Positions 1-5,493 of a DNA stretch of 5,602 bases are shown piece after piece. This stretch comes from Sulfurimonas sp. Lineage in GTDB: Bacteria; Campylobacterota; Campylobacteria; Campylobacterales; Sulfurimonadaceae. Positions within the stretch are counted from its first letter, which is position 1. Every line of letters begins with the position of its first letter. The notes beneath the pieces were generated by a model. The model did not search any database. It saw nothing but the letters and a program-made list of their open reading frames with translations, and was not told where the DNA came from. Position numbers and translations under genes: made by a program. Where the stretch lies: contig JALSKR010000289.1 of the NCBI GenBank assembly GCA_026988735.1, positions 1 through 5,602 of the forward strand, given 5' to 3'.

Positions 1-11
1 TGAAAATGCTC

Positions 12-36
12 AAAAAAGGCGCTAAAACAGCCTTTT
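12..36 (-). terminator. Terminator-like hairpin in the third cassette
   Basis: On the minus strand AAAAGGC (36-30) pairs with GCCTTTT (20-14) across a 9-nt loop, and the T run continues to six Ts (17-12). The stem is only 7 bp with three G:C pairs, so it would be a weak intrinsic terminator. It would stop minus-strand transcription about 300 bp after the stop codon of the 332-1354 gene. It overlaps the outermost part of the neighbouring palindrome and may simply belong to that structure. Confidence 0.3.
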
Positions 37-43
37 ATATTAA

Positions 44-103
44 CCACCCCCCCTCTTTTTCGATGATTTGTACGTACAAAACAGCGAAAATCAAGGGGGG
101 TGG
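44..103. repeat. 60-bp spacer-less palindrome, function unknown
   Basis: Two 30-nt arms (44-73 and 74-103) meet with no spacer. They match at 25 of 30 positions (mismatches at arm positions 10, 12, 13, 20 and 23 counted from the outside). The centre is a perfect 14-bp palindrome, TTTGTACGTACAAA (67-80), and the outer ends are CCACCCCCC and its complement. After a few unpaired or shifted A/T bases the symmetry resumes with AGCCTT (29-34) against AAGGCT (114-119), giving about 91 bp in all. The arms hold homopolymer runs of seven C (47-53) and six G (95-100). It is unlike the attC sites, which have a divergent loop and GTTA boxes. It could be a cruciform-forming site, a dimeric protein's operator, a structured RNA, or two abutted terminal repeats of a lost transposon; none can be chosen from sequence. 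Confidence 0.75.
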
Positions 104-165
104 TATAAGAAATAAGGCTTTTATTTGACAGACTTTGTTCTTTAGCACTATTTCCCGATAAGGGC

Positions 166-296
166 AGCTAACGCCTCATTCAGCTGATCCACTGGAAAAC
201 TGGCACGAGGATTTTTAAAACTACAAAACTATAACATAAGATATTGATTCCGAAGAAGCCCTGAGTAAGTGGGTCAGATGCAATGACTTGTTAGGT
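166..296 (-). other. attC: Integron attC site of the nuclease cassette
   Basis: Read on the minus strand the site opens with R'' ACCTAAC (296-290) and closes with R' GTTAGCT (172-166); recombination would fall between G172 and T171. Next to R'' the arm TCATTGCATCTGA is complementary to the arm next to R' (TCAGCTGAATGA) except for one extra G and one mismatch, and pairing then continues through CCACT/AGTGG. That single unpaired G is the extrahelical base used by integron integrases to pick the bottom strand. R'' fits the RYYYAAC consensus; R' departs from GTTRRRY at the sixth base. Length is 131 bp. About 40 bp of the R' side is nearly identical to the partial attC at 5494-5602. It begins 35 bp after the stop codon of the 332-1354 gene. 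Confidence 0.88.
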
Positions 297-331
297 ATTT
301 TTGGTGACATATAACACCTTAAATATATACT

Positions 332-1354
332 TTATTCCCCCTTACTATCTACAATATCAAGAGCATTTTCAACAATATCTTTGTGCGCTTCAATTAATTG
401 ATAATTATTCTTTGTTTCCCCATGAGTTCCACCACTTTCAAACTTAACAACTTGCCTTAAGTGAGGGTTTGATTTTTTAGTTAAAAACTGTGAGATATTA
501 CTTAGCAATCGACCAGAGTGTCCGACGTTGGTGCCAATACCTGCCTCATGAAGTTTTTCTTTTACTCTTTCTCTATCAATCCCATTTTTCTCAGCTAATA
601 ATATTCTAAAAAACTTTCGTACTCTCGGGGTTAGTTCACTATCACGGGAAAATGATTTAACTAATTCAGATAAAAGCTCACTATCATCAAGTGTAGACTT
701 CTCCATTGAGAAGGAACTATTTTTAGATAGGCTCTTTTCCTTTATTTTTGTTTCTTTTCTTTTAATATAATCTTTTGCTTCTGGTAGAGGTATTATAGTA
801 CTGGGCTTAATAAATAAGCCCAGTTCTGTATCAGTAAATGGCTCAAGTTTTACACATTGAATATCGACACCAAAATCTCTGAGCCAAAGAACTGCTGACA
901 CAACATCAGAGTGATACTCTTTAGATGCAAGAATAATACGTTGAGAGTCATTAAGTTTATTTGGTTCCTCGTCTATAAACTTTTCAATTTTTATCTCTGC
1001 CTCATCCTCATTAGCACCTAAGTATTCGGCATAGAGCTGATAGATTTCCTCATGTGTGAAGTTGGAACAGTATGAACAGTATTTAATTGCTTGCCAGTCT
1101 ACTGAGTCACCTGAATCATCTCGTTTTAACTCGATAATTACTAAATTTGCTTTTTTATCAACAGCTAATAAATCGAGTCTGATTTTGGAGGGTAATTTAT
1201 ATTCTTTTGCTATAATTAGTAAATCTTCCCCAAGAATTTCAGGTGTTTTTTCAATCCACTCTTGAATATCAAATCTTTCTTTTAAACCTAGTTGTTTAAA
1301 GCTAACCTCATTAAGCTTCTTTAGACTTTTGTTACTAATATCAACTTTATACAT
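332..1354 (-). CDS. Putative PD-(D/E)XK nuclease, NucS/DUF91-like
   Basis: 340 residues. Seen: an N-terminal half with a PD-(D/E)XK nuclease pattern. E43 lies in GEDLLII, D61 in a strand reading RLDLLAV, and E75-L-K77 ends the strand LVIIELKR, followed by a helix containing WQAIKYCSYC (Q89 plausible as the motif glutamine). This order and spacing resemble the NucS C-terminal/DUF91 group of DNA endonucleases. A charged, serine-rich linker lies around residues 195-225. A C-terminal domain of about 110 residues follows, with several predicted helices (LTPRVRKFFRILLAE, IDRERVKEKLHE, SGRLLSNISQFL). I do not recognise it; it could bind DNA. No signal peptide or membrane segment is seen, so it is probably cytoplasmic. 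The ATG at 1354 is supported by AAGGAAG with AGGA five bases upstream. Inferred role: defence or DNA processing; substrate unknown. It is the sole gene of its cassette and has no recognisable partner methylase of its own, so it is not an ordinary orphan restriction enzyme unless it recognises modified or special DNA structures. Nuclease fold likely, biological role uncertain. Confidence 0.8.
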   Translation of the reverse strand: MYKVDISNKSLKKLNEVSFKQLGLKERFDIQEWIEKTPEILGEDLLIIAKEYKLPSKIRLDLLAVDKKANLVIIELKRDDSGDSVDWQAIKYCSYCSNFTHEEIYQLYAEYLGANEDEAEIKIEKFIDEEPNKLNDSQRIILASKEYHSDVVSAVLWLRDFGVDIQCVKLEPFTDTELGLFIKPSTIIPLPEAKDYIKRKETKIKEKSLSKNSSFSMEKSTLDDSELLSELVKSFSRDSELTPRVRKFFRILLAEKNGIDRERVKEKLHEAGIGTNVGHSGRLLSNISQFLTKKSNPHLRQVVKFESGGTHGETKNNYQLIEAHKDIVENALDIVDSKGE

Positions 1355-1357
1355 ATA

Positions 1358-1364
1358 CTTCCTT
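1358..1364 (-). promoter_or_regulatory. Ribosome binding site of the nuclease gene
   Basis: AAGGAAG on the minus strand, with the AGGA core ending five bases before the ATG at 1354. This near-ideal spacing supports that start. A start-stop ATGTAA lies just upstream at 1377-1372 and has no obvious function. Confidence 0.75.
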
Positions 1365-1444
1365 ATGCTTTTTACATTTAATCTTAGTTATGGGATAAAT
1401 TAATAACGATGATACTTGTACTTTAATGATCTTGCCCCGCAGGG

Positions 1445-1560
1445 ACCTAACGCCTTGCTAACTTGCAGCTAACTCAGCCCGTTTTTTGTGTGATAATGAG
1501 CGTAGCGAATACACAAAAGGCGGGCTGAGTTAGCTGTCAATGTTTAGCAACTTGTTATGC
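1445..1560 (-). other. attC: Integron attC site of the restriction-modification cassette
   Basis: On the minus strand the site runs from R'' GCATAAC (1560-1554) to R' GTTAGGT (1451-1445), 116 bp, with recombination expected between G1451 and T1450. R' fits GTTRRRY exactly; R'' has one departure from RYYYAAC. The arms TTGCTAAAC and GTTAGCAA pair with one extra A left unpaired. Further in, TTGAC against GCAA leaves another extra A. A perfect 15-bp stem (AGCTAACTCAGCCCG with its complement) follows, then TTTTGTGT with ACACAAAA, capped by a loop containing ATTCGCTACGCTC. The site starts two bases after the stop codon of the 1563-5378 gene. Its sequence is unrelated to the other two attC sites outside the boxes. 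Confidence 0.92.
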
Positions 1561-1562
1561 TT

Positions 1563-4500
1563 TTATTTCAGATATTTATCAAGTATTTGCTGTTTCTGTT
1601 CTGGTGCTTTCTCTATTATTTCTTCTGCCTGTTTAATTTTTTCTTCAAGATTTTCAATATCTATTGCAAATTGATTTTGAGTCTTTATATCTGGCGCTTC
1701 AATTGTAATACCTTTTATCCTATCAATAGAGGCTCTAATTGTTCTTGAAAATCTTGCTTCTTTTCCTTTTTCATTTAGTACAAATGATGCATAACGAGGA
1801 TGTAAGTCCTTCGTGAATACTCTCAATACACCACAGTGATCTGTCGGATAAAACGGGGTGTTTTCAGGTATATAATTTACCATCCAATCACCATCTATTC
1901 CCCAAATCACCGACGGCAAAGAAAAGTCTTTTAGAATATCTTTTTTGATATACCCAAAGACATCAAAAACATTAGCACTATAAATTGGAGTCAATGAGGT
2001 ATCTTCACTTACCTCTTTTTGAAGCACCCTTTTACCTATTGAGACTTTAAAATCATCACTACTTAGCTTAAATGTTTGAGTAGCATTTTTGTAAGCCGTT
2101 TGAAATAGAGAACTTATTTCTTCTTTTGCTTTTGTTATTTCACTATTGGCTTTTTCTATTTTTTTATCTACGGTTTCACATTCGTCCACTATTTTTTTCT
2201 GTATATCTTTGGTTGGAAGGGGTATGGATATTCCTAATAAATCATTTTTTGAAAGATTTGATTGAACATTACCATAACCATAACTTTTAAGCACCGTCCT
2301 CATTAAAGAGGATTTTAAAACTTCATTCAAATAAGATGGGATTAATCGTTTTAAATCATAATCTATAAACTTTCCAACCCTTTGATTTAATAATAACTTA
2401 TAACCTTTTGTTTTTATGATGGTTGGAATTGCCAATAAATTTAATTCCTTATTCATATCTGTCATTGCAATAACAATATCATTATCTTTCAATATATAGT
2501 TTTGATATGTTTCAAAAAAATCATCTGGTAAAAAAGTTTTTTTATGTTCTAAATCTAAAACTCCATTTGGTCGTATATTTGCCTGTCTAAAATTTAAAAC
2601 ATTTGATTTCTCAATATAATCAGTACTTTTAAAAGCAAAACCTCCCAATAAATTAACAATTTCACTCAACTTCACCAACCCCCACTTACTTTCAATCTCA
2701 ATTCTTTTTTTGGGGCTAAGTGAAATAGTTTTAGAAAAATCCTTTCGTGAAAAATCCAACATATTCACAAGCCTAGCCTTAGAAACATAAGTCTCTAACT
2801 CTTCAGGAATATCAACATCTTCATCAGTAAAATTTTTATGGATTAGCGTATTAATTTTATTATTATCAGTTGGGTCTTTCGGGTTATACAGTGGAGTTTG
2901 AATATTTTTTAAGTTTAAAATACTTTCTAATGCCTCTGCATCTTCGTTCTCTACCTTTATGCTTGTTCCGCTGGTGATGTATTTTATACCTTCATCCCCT
3001 TTTCTTCCGCTCCACTCATAGCCTAAGAATTTTTTATTTTCTGTGTTTTTACTCGGTGCTTTAACAATAATGACTTCTTTTGGGTTTAGATAGGCTAAGC
3101 AGAAGTAATAAAGTTTATCTTGTTCTATTATTCTGATATATTTCAGTAATTCTTGCTGTTCTATTTGTTGTTTTTCTGCTGGTGTTTTAGCTTTATAGTA
3201 TCGTTGTTTTTTACGGTTTTTGGTTTCAGTCAGTTTGTTAAAAGCGTCTTTGTATTCTGCAAATATTTCTATTTCAAATAGCTTATCTTCGTACTGATTG
3301 CTTAATAGTGCTTTATATTCTTCTAGCCCTATATCAATATGGTTGCAATAGTTGGTTAATAAGTCGTCATCGGTAAAAAGTTTATTGGTACTAAAGTCAC
3401 CATTGAACCAGCACACAACCATATTGTTTAAATGCTCTGCCATGTTTGGATTGTTGGATTTTCTTCTTAAAAAGAGTGTGACAGTATTTGTACCTGTTTT
3501 GCCAAATGTGCCATTGCCAAATTCTGCGATGGCAATAATATCAAAATATTTAAGTAAAATTTCTCTGGTTTGTACATAGATATTTTTATTCTTACTTATG
3601 GCAGATGATGCACCTTTTGAGAGTATGGAACTTGGCAAAATAATACCAGCAACACCATCTTTTTTAAGCAGTTGTTTAGCTCTCTCAATAAAAAAACATT
3701 CAATCGCATTATTGGCGGTGTAGCTTTTTTCTTCTATTGATTCAATCAGCTCATAGGCACTTCTTTCTTCTTCAGTTAAGGTCTCTAAAAAACCTTTAAC
3801 ACTATAAGGCGGGTTGGCAACCAGAATAGAATAATCGTTTTCTTTTACTTCGGGTGGCTTTGACAGTGCATCATGGTAGATGATTTTTATATCGTCTTGC
3901 CCATACATGAAAGAGCTTACTTTGGCTACTTTTGAAAGCCTGTATTCTTTTTCTATTCCAATAATATTTTCATGGTGTTTTTTTGGTAATTTATTGGCAA
4001 CTTCATTTAGGAAATGCCCAGCACCACAAGCGTAATCTATTGCTTTAGGTTTTGTAATGCTATCAATAGGGAGTGAGCTAATAATAAACTTAACGATTGG
4101 CATGGGAGTAAAAAACTGCCCTTCACTTTGCTTAATACCTTGATCTAAAAACCCTTCAAACATATCCCCTAAAAATTGGTTGTCTTCCCCACCCGTTAAT
4201 TTTATGTCCTGCAACATTTTGACAATTTTCAGTAACACGTCAAAGTTTTGGTAGAAAAGCTCTTCGTTGTGTACATCGACAAAGGCAAAATCATTGTTGG
4301 TGAAAAACTTTAGCTCTTTAAAGAATTTTTCTATTTGTCTTTTTGTTTCATTTGGTTTGTCTTTAAAGACTGAAAAAGCATCATCTATCTGTTCGTTTTT
4401 AATATAGGTAATGTCTTCACCTAAGAATTTTTTCATACCTACTTTGTAGAGATGATTTAACCTGTCTTGCAAGGAGAACGGATCATCATAAGCGATACCT

Positions 4501-5378
4501 TTCCAGTAAAACTTTAGCTCATCAATATTGTTTGTTTCATCAACAACTTTACATAAAAATAGATTAACTAGCTTGTCAAAGGCATTTTCTCGACCTGAAA
4601 CATTATGCTGTCGCATGATAGTGGCAAATTCATGATATTTGCCTTGTATGTCTTTGCTTGAAACCGTTTTTAAGTCTTTTAAGCTATATTTACTCTTGCC
4701 AATTTTGTAGGCTTCGTTGTCTTCAAAAAGACCGAGTGTTGCGTACTCTTTTTGGTAGGTATCTCGCCAAACAGCATATATTTCATCAACGGTATTTGCT
4801 TCGTTATAAGATTGTAGCTTGGGGTTATTTTCAAGTAGCTTTTTATTATCGTGTACATTGATTAAAAAATAGTTTTCTTTGACTTTACCATCAACAAAAT
4901 CACTAGCATACAGTGCTATAAATTTTGTGCTTCTTTCTTGCTGTACATAAGAGAAAAGCTGTGTTGGTTTAACTTGGGTGGTTTTCCATGCATTATCAAA
5001 CTCTGTACCTGCTGTTTTGCATTCAATAATTAACAATGCTTTACCAGCATTATCTTTTATGAGTATATCGGCTCTTCCACCGCTTGCACCATGACCTACT
5101 TGCCACTTGGGTTCTAACTCTATGTGTTTTGGCTGATAGCCTTGGCTAAGAAGCCTATGCACACACTCAAAGACAACAAAGTTCTCTGCCTGTTTAAAAT
5201 TACAGGTTTGACGTTCATTTATTTTGAAACCTTCTGATTCTGGGTATTGTAGTTCTTGTTTTTTGAAGTCAACTTTTAGAGAATATGAGTTCTTGTTAAA
5301 GTTTTTACTAAAGACATCACTCTTTTCTTCGAACTTTAAATCCTTTAGAAGAGCTTTAAAATTATCTTTTTTTATCAT
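1563..5378 (-). CDS. Single-chain restriction-modification enzyme, Type IIG/IIB-like
   Basis: 1,271 residues that join restriction, N6-adenine methylation and sequence recognition in one chain. Domains seen: (a) residues about 65-180, an HsdR_N-type PD-(D/E)XK nuclease with D104 (GGRADILI) and E119-C-K121 (LLIIECK); (b) about 245-420, a helical domain like the HsdM N-terminus; (c) about 420-640, a gamma-type adenine methyltransferase with QFFTP (421-425), the S-adenosylmethionine loop DYACGAGHF (448-456) and catalytic NPPY (522-525), followed by a methylase tail that includes LGYEWSGRKGDEG (785-797); (d) about 896-1055, first target-recognition domain, starting KWGLVKLSEI; (e) about 1058-1100, a coiled coil; (f) about 1105-1235, second target-recognition domain; (g) a C-terminal coiled coil to the end. 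The R-M-S order, two recognition domains and length resemble AloI-like Type IIB enzymes, which recognise a split site and cut outside it. All key motifs look intact and the frame is unbroken. An in-frame TAG directly abuts the ATG at 5378, so no longer start is possible. The recognition sequence cannot be read from the protein. It is the only gene of its cassette. Confidence 0.92.
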   Translation of the reverse strand: MIKKDNFKALLKDLKFEEKSDVFSKNFNKNSYSLKVDFKKQELQYPESEGFKINERQTCNFKQAENFVVFECVHRLLSQGYQPKHIELEPKWQVGHGASGGRADILIKDNAGKALLIIECKTAGTEFDNAWKTTQVKPTQLFSYVQQERSTKFIALYASDFVDGKVKENYFLINVHDNKKLLENNPKLQSYNEANTVDEIYAVWRDTYQKEYATLGLFEDNEAYKIGKSKYSLKDLKTVSSKDIQGKYHEFATIMRQHNVSGRENAFDKLVNLFLCKVVDETNNIDELKFYWKGIAYDDPFSLQDRLNHLYKVGMKKFLGEDITYIKNEQIDDAFSVFKDKPNETKRQIEKFFKELKFFTNNDFAFVDVHNEELFYQNFDVLLKIVKMLQDIKLTGGEDNQFLGDMFEGFLDQGIKQSEGQFFTPMPIVKFIISSLPIDSITKPKAIDYACGAGHFLNEVANKLPKKHHENIIGIEKEYRLSKVAKVSSFMYGQDDIKIIYHDALSKPPEVKENDYSILVANPPYSVKGFLETLTEEERSAYELIESIEEKSYTANNAIECFFIERAKQLLKKDGVAGIILPSSILSKGASSAISKNKNIYVQTREILLKYFDIIAIAEFGNGTFGKTGTNTVTLFLRRKSNNPNMAEHLNNMVVCWFNGDFSTNKLFTDDDLLTNYCNHIDIGLEEYKALLSNQYEDKLFEIEIFAEYKDAFNKLTETKNRKKQRYYKAKTPAEKQQIEQQELLKYIRIIEQDKLYYFCLAYLNPKEVIIVKAPSKNTENKKFLGYEWSGRKGDEGIKYITSGTSIKVENEDAEALESILNLKNIQTPLYNPKDPTDNNKINTLIHKNFTDEDVDIPEELETYVSKARLVNMLDFSRKDFSKTISLSPKKRIEIESKWGLVKLSEIVNLLGGFAFKSTDYIEKSNVLNFRQANIRPNGVLDLEHKKTFLPDDFFETYQNYILKDNDIVIAMTDMNKELNLLAIPTIIKTKGYKLLLNQRVGKFIDYDLKRLIPSYLNEVLKSSLMRTVLKSYGYGNVQSNLSKNDLLGISIPLPTKDIQKKIVDECETVDKKIEKANSEITKAKEEISSLFQTAYKNATQTFKLSSDDFKVSIGKRVLQKEVSEDTSLTPIYSANVFDVFGYIKKDILKDFSLPSVIWGIDGDWMVNYIPENTPFYPTDHCGVLRVFTKDLHPRYASFVLNEKGKEARFSRTIRASIDRIKGITIEAPDIKTQNQFAIDIENLEEKIKQAEEIIEKAPEQKQQILDKYLK

Positions 5379-5413
5379 CTAGTTTGTATATTCCTTCATG
5401 GCAACGTATTCAT
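5379..5413 (-). promoter_or_regulatory. Two overlapping leader mini-ORFs before the R-M gene
   Basis: On the minus strand ATG at 5413 opens a five-codon ORF (MNTLP) whose TGA stop (5398-5396) overlaps the ATG (5399-5397) of a six-codon ORF (MKEYTN). The TAG of the second (5381-5379) directly abuts the ATG of the R-M gene. Such start/stop contacts are typical of translational coupling, and short ORFs before cassette genes are known to aid translation in class 1 integrons. No ribosome site is seen for either mini-ORF, so this may be chance. Confidence 0.3.
5391..5396 (-). promoter_or_regulatory. Distant ribosome binding site of the R-M gene
   Basis: AAGGAA on the minus strand is the only purine-rich site upstream of the ATG at 5378. 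Its AGGA core lies 13 bases from the start, longer than the usual 5-9, so initiation may be weak or depend on translational coupling from the leader ORF that overlaps this site. Confidence 0.45.
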
Positions 5414-5428
5414 ATATTTATTATTATG

Positions 5429-5439
5429 ACTATACCATA
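5429..5439 (-). promoter_or_regulatory. Extended -10 promoter of the R-M cassette
   Basis: TATGGTATAGT on the minus strand contains TATAGT (5434-5429, five of six bases of the sigma-70 -10 consensus) preceded by TGG, the TGn extension that can replace a good -35. The hexamer 17 bases upstream (TCAACT, 5457-5452) is a poor -35. Transcription would start near 5422, leaving a leader of about 44 nt that still includes both mini-ORFs. Confidence 0.5.
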
Positions 5440-5493
5440 GGAGGGAAATAGAGTTGACCAAGATCTGACTTGAAGGTGAACTGTGTTTTTGTA

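Larger units (their letters stand above)
1..171 (-). mobile_element. Start of a third integron cassette (partial)
   Basis: On the minus strand this begins immediately after the attC cleavage point (G at 172, then TTAGCT at 171-166) and runs off the low-coordinate end. It should end beyond the window with an attC whose R'' box is AGCTAAC, by the rule that holds for the two complete cassettes here. No ATG occurs on the minus strand in this stretch, so the cassette gene, if there is one, starts outside the window or uses another start codon. The visible part holds a large palindrome (44-103) and a terminator-like hairpin (12-36). It may be a non-coding cassette or one with a long 5' region. Confidence 0.65.
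172..1450 (-). mobile_element. Complete integron gene cassette with putative nuclease
   Basis: The cassette runs on the minus strand from T1450, just after the G of the preceding attC, to G172. Its first bases with the preceding G (GTTAGGT) are the exact reverse complement of its own R'' box (ACCTAAC, 296-290). This is the signature of a circle that was inserted at this point. It is 1,279 bp, with a 96-bp leader, one 340-codon gene and a 131-bp attC at the end, in the usual size range for cassettes with one gene. The leader (1355-1450) shows a good ribosome site but no convincing promoter, so expression may rely on upstream transcription or on a weak promoter I cannot identify. Confidence 0.85.

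Noticed and set aside
6..128. Plus-strand frame of 40 codons from ATG at 6, open to the window edge upstream
   Set aside because: Runs straight through the palindrome, opposes the cassette direction, and gives no recognisable peptide.
125..154. TTGACA at 125-130 as a plus-strand -35
   Set aside because: No acceptable -10 at 16-18 bp (CTATTT/TATTTC), and it would read into the attC and antisense to the nuclease gene.
1056..1265. Open plus-strand frame of 69 codons
   Set aside because: Lies wholly within the nuclease gene on the other strand, with no ribosome site or recognisable protein.
1445..1560. The 15-bp stem hairpin between the genes as a plain transcription terminator
   Set aside because: The hairpin lies inside an attC with matching boxes and unpaired bases and has no T run after the full stem; it might still impede transcription, but attC is the better explanation.
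1557..1748. Open plus-strand frame rich in Phe/Leu/Tyr that looks like a membrane peptide
   Set aside because: Antisense to the Lys/Glu-rich C-terminal coiled coil of the R-M gene, which yields Phe/Leu codons on the other strand; no ribosome site.
3352..3579. Open plus-strand frame of 75 codons
   Set aside because: Antisense to the methylase portion of the R-M gene, with no independent support.
4658..4861. Open plus-strand frame of 67 codons
   Set aside because: Antisense to the N-terminal part of the R-M gene, with no independent support.
1563..5378. Type I R-M operon (hsdR/M/S) broken into pieces
   Set aside because: There is one uninterrupted frame, no SF2 helicase/translocase motifs are present, and domain order and length match single-chain Type IIG/IIB enzymes.
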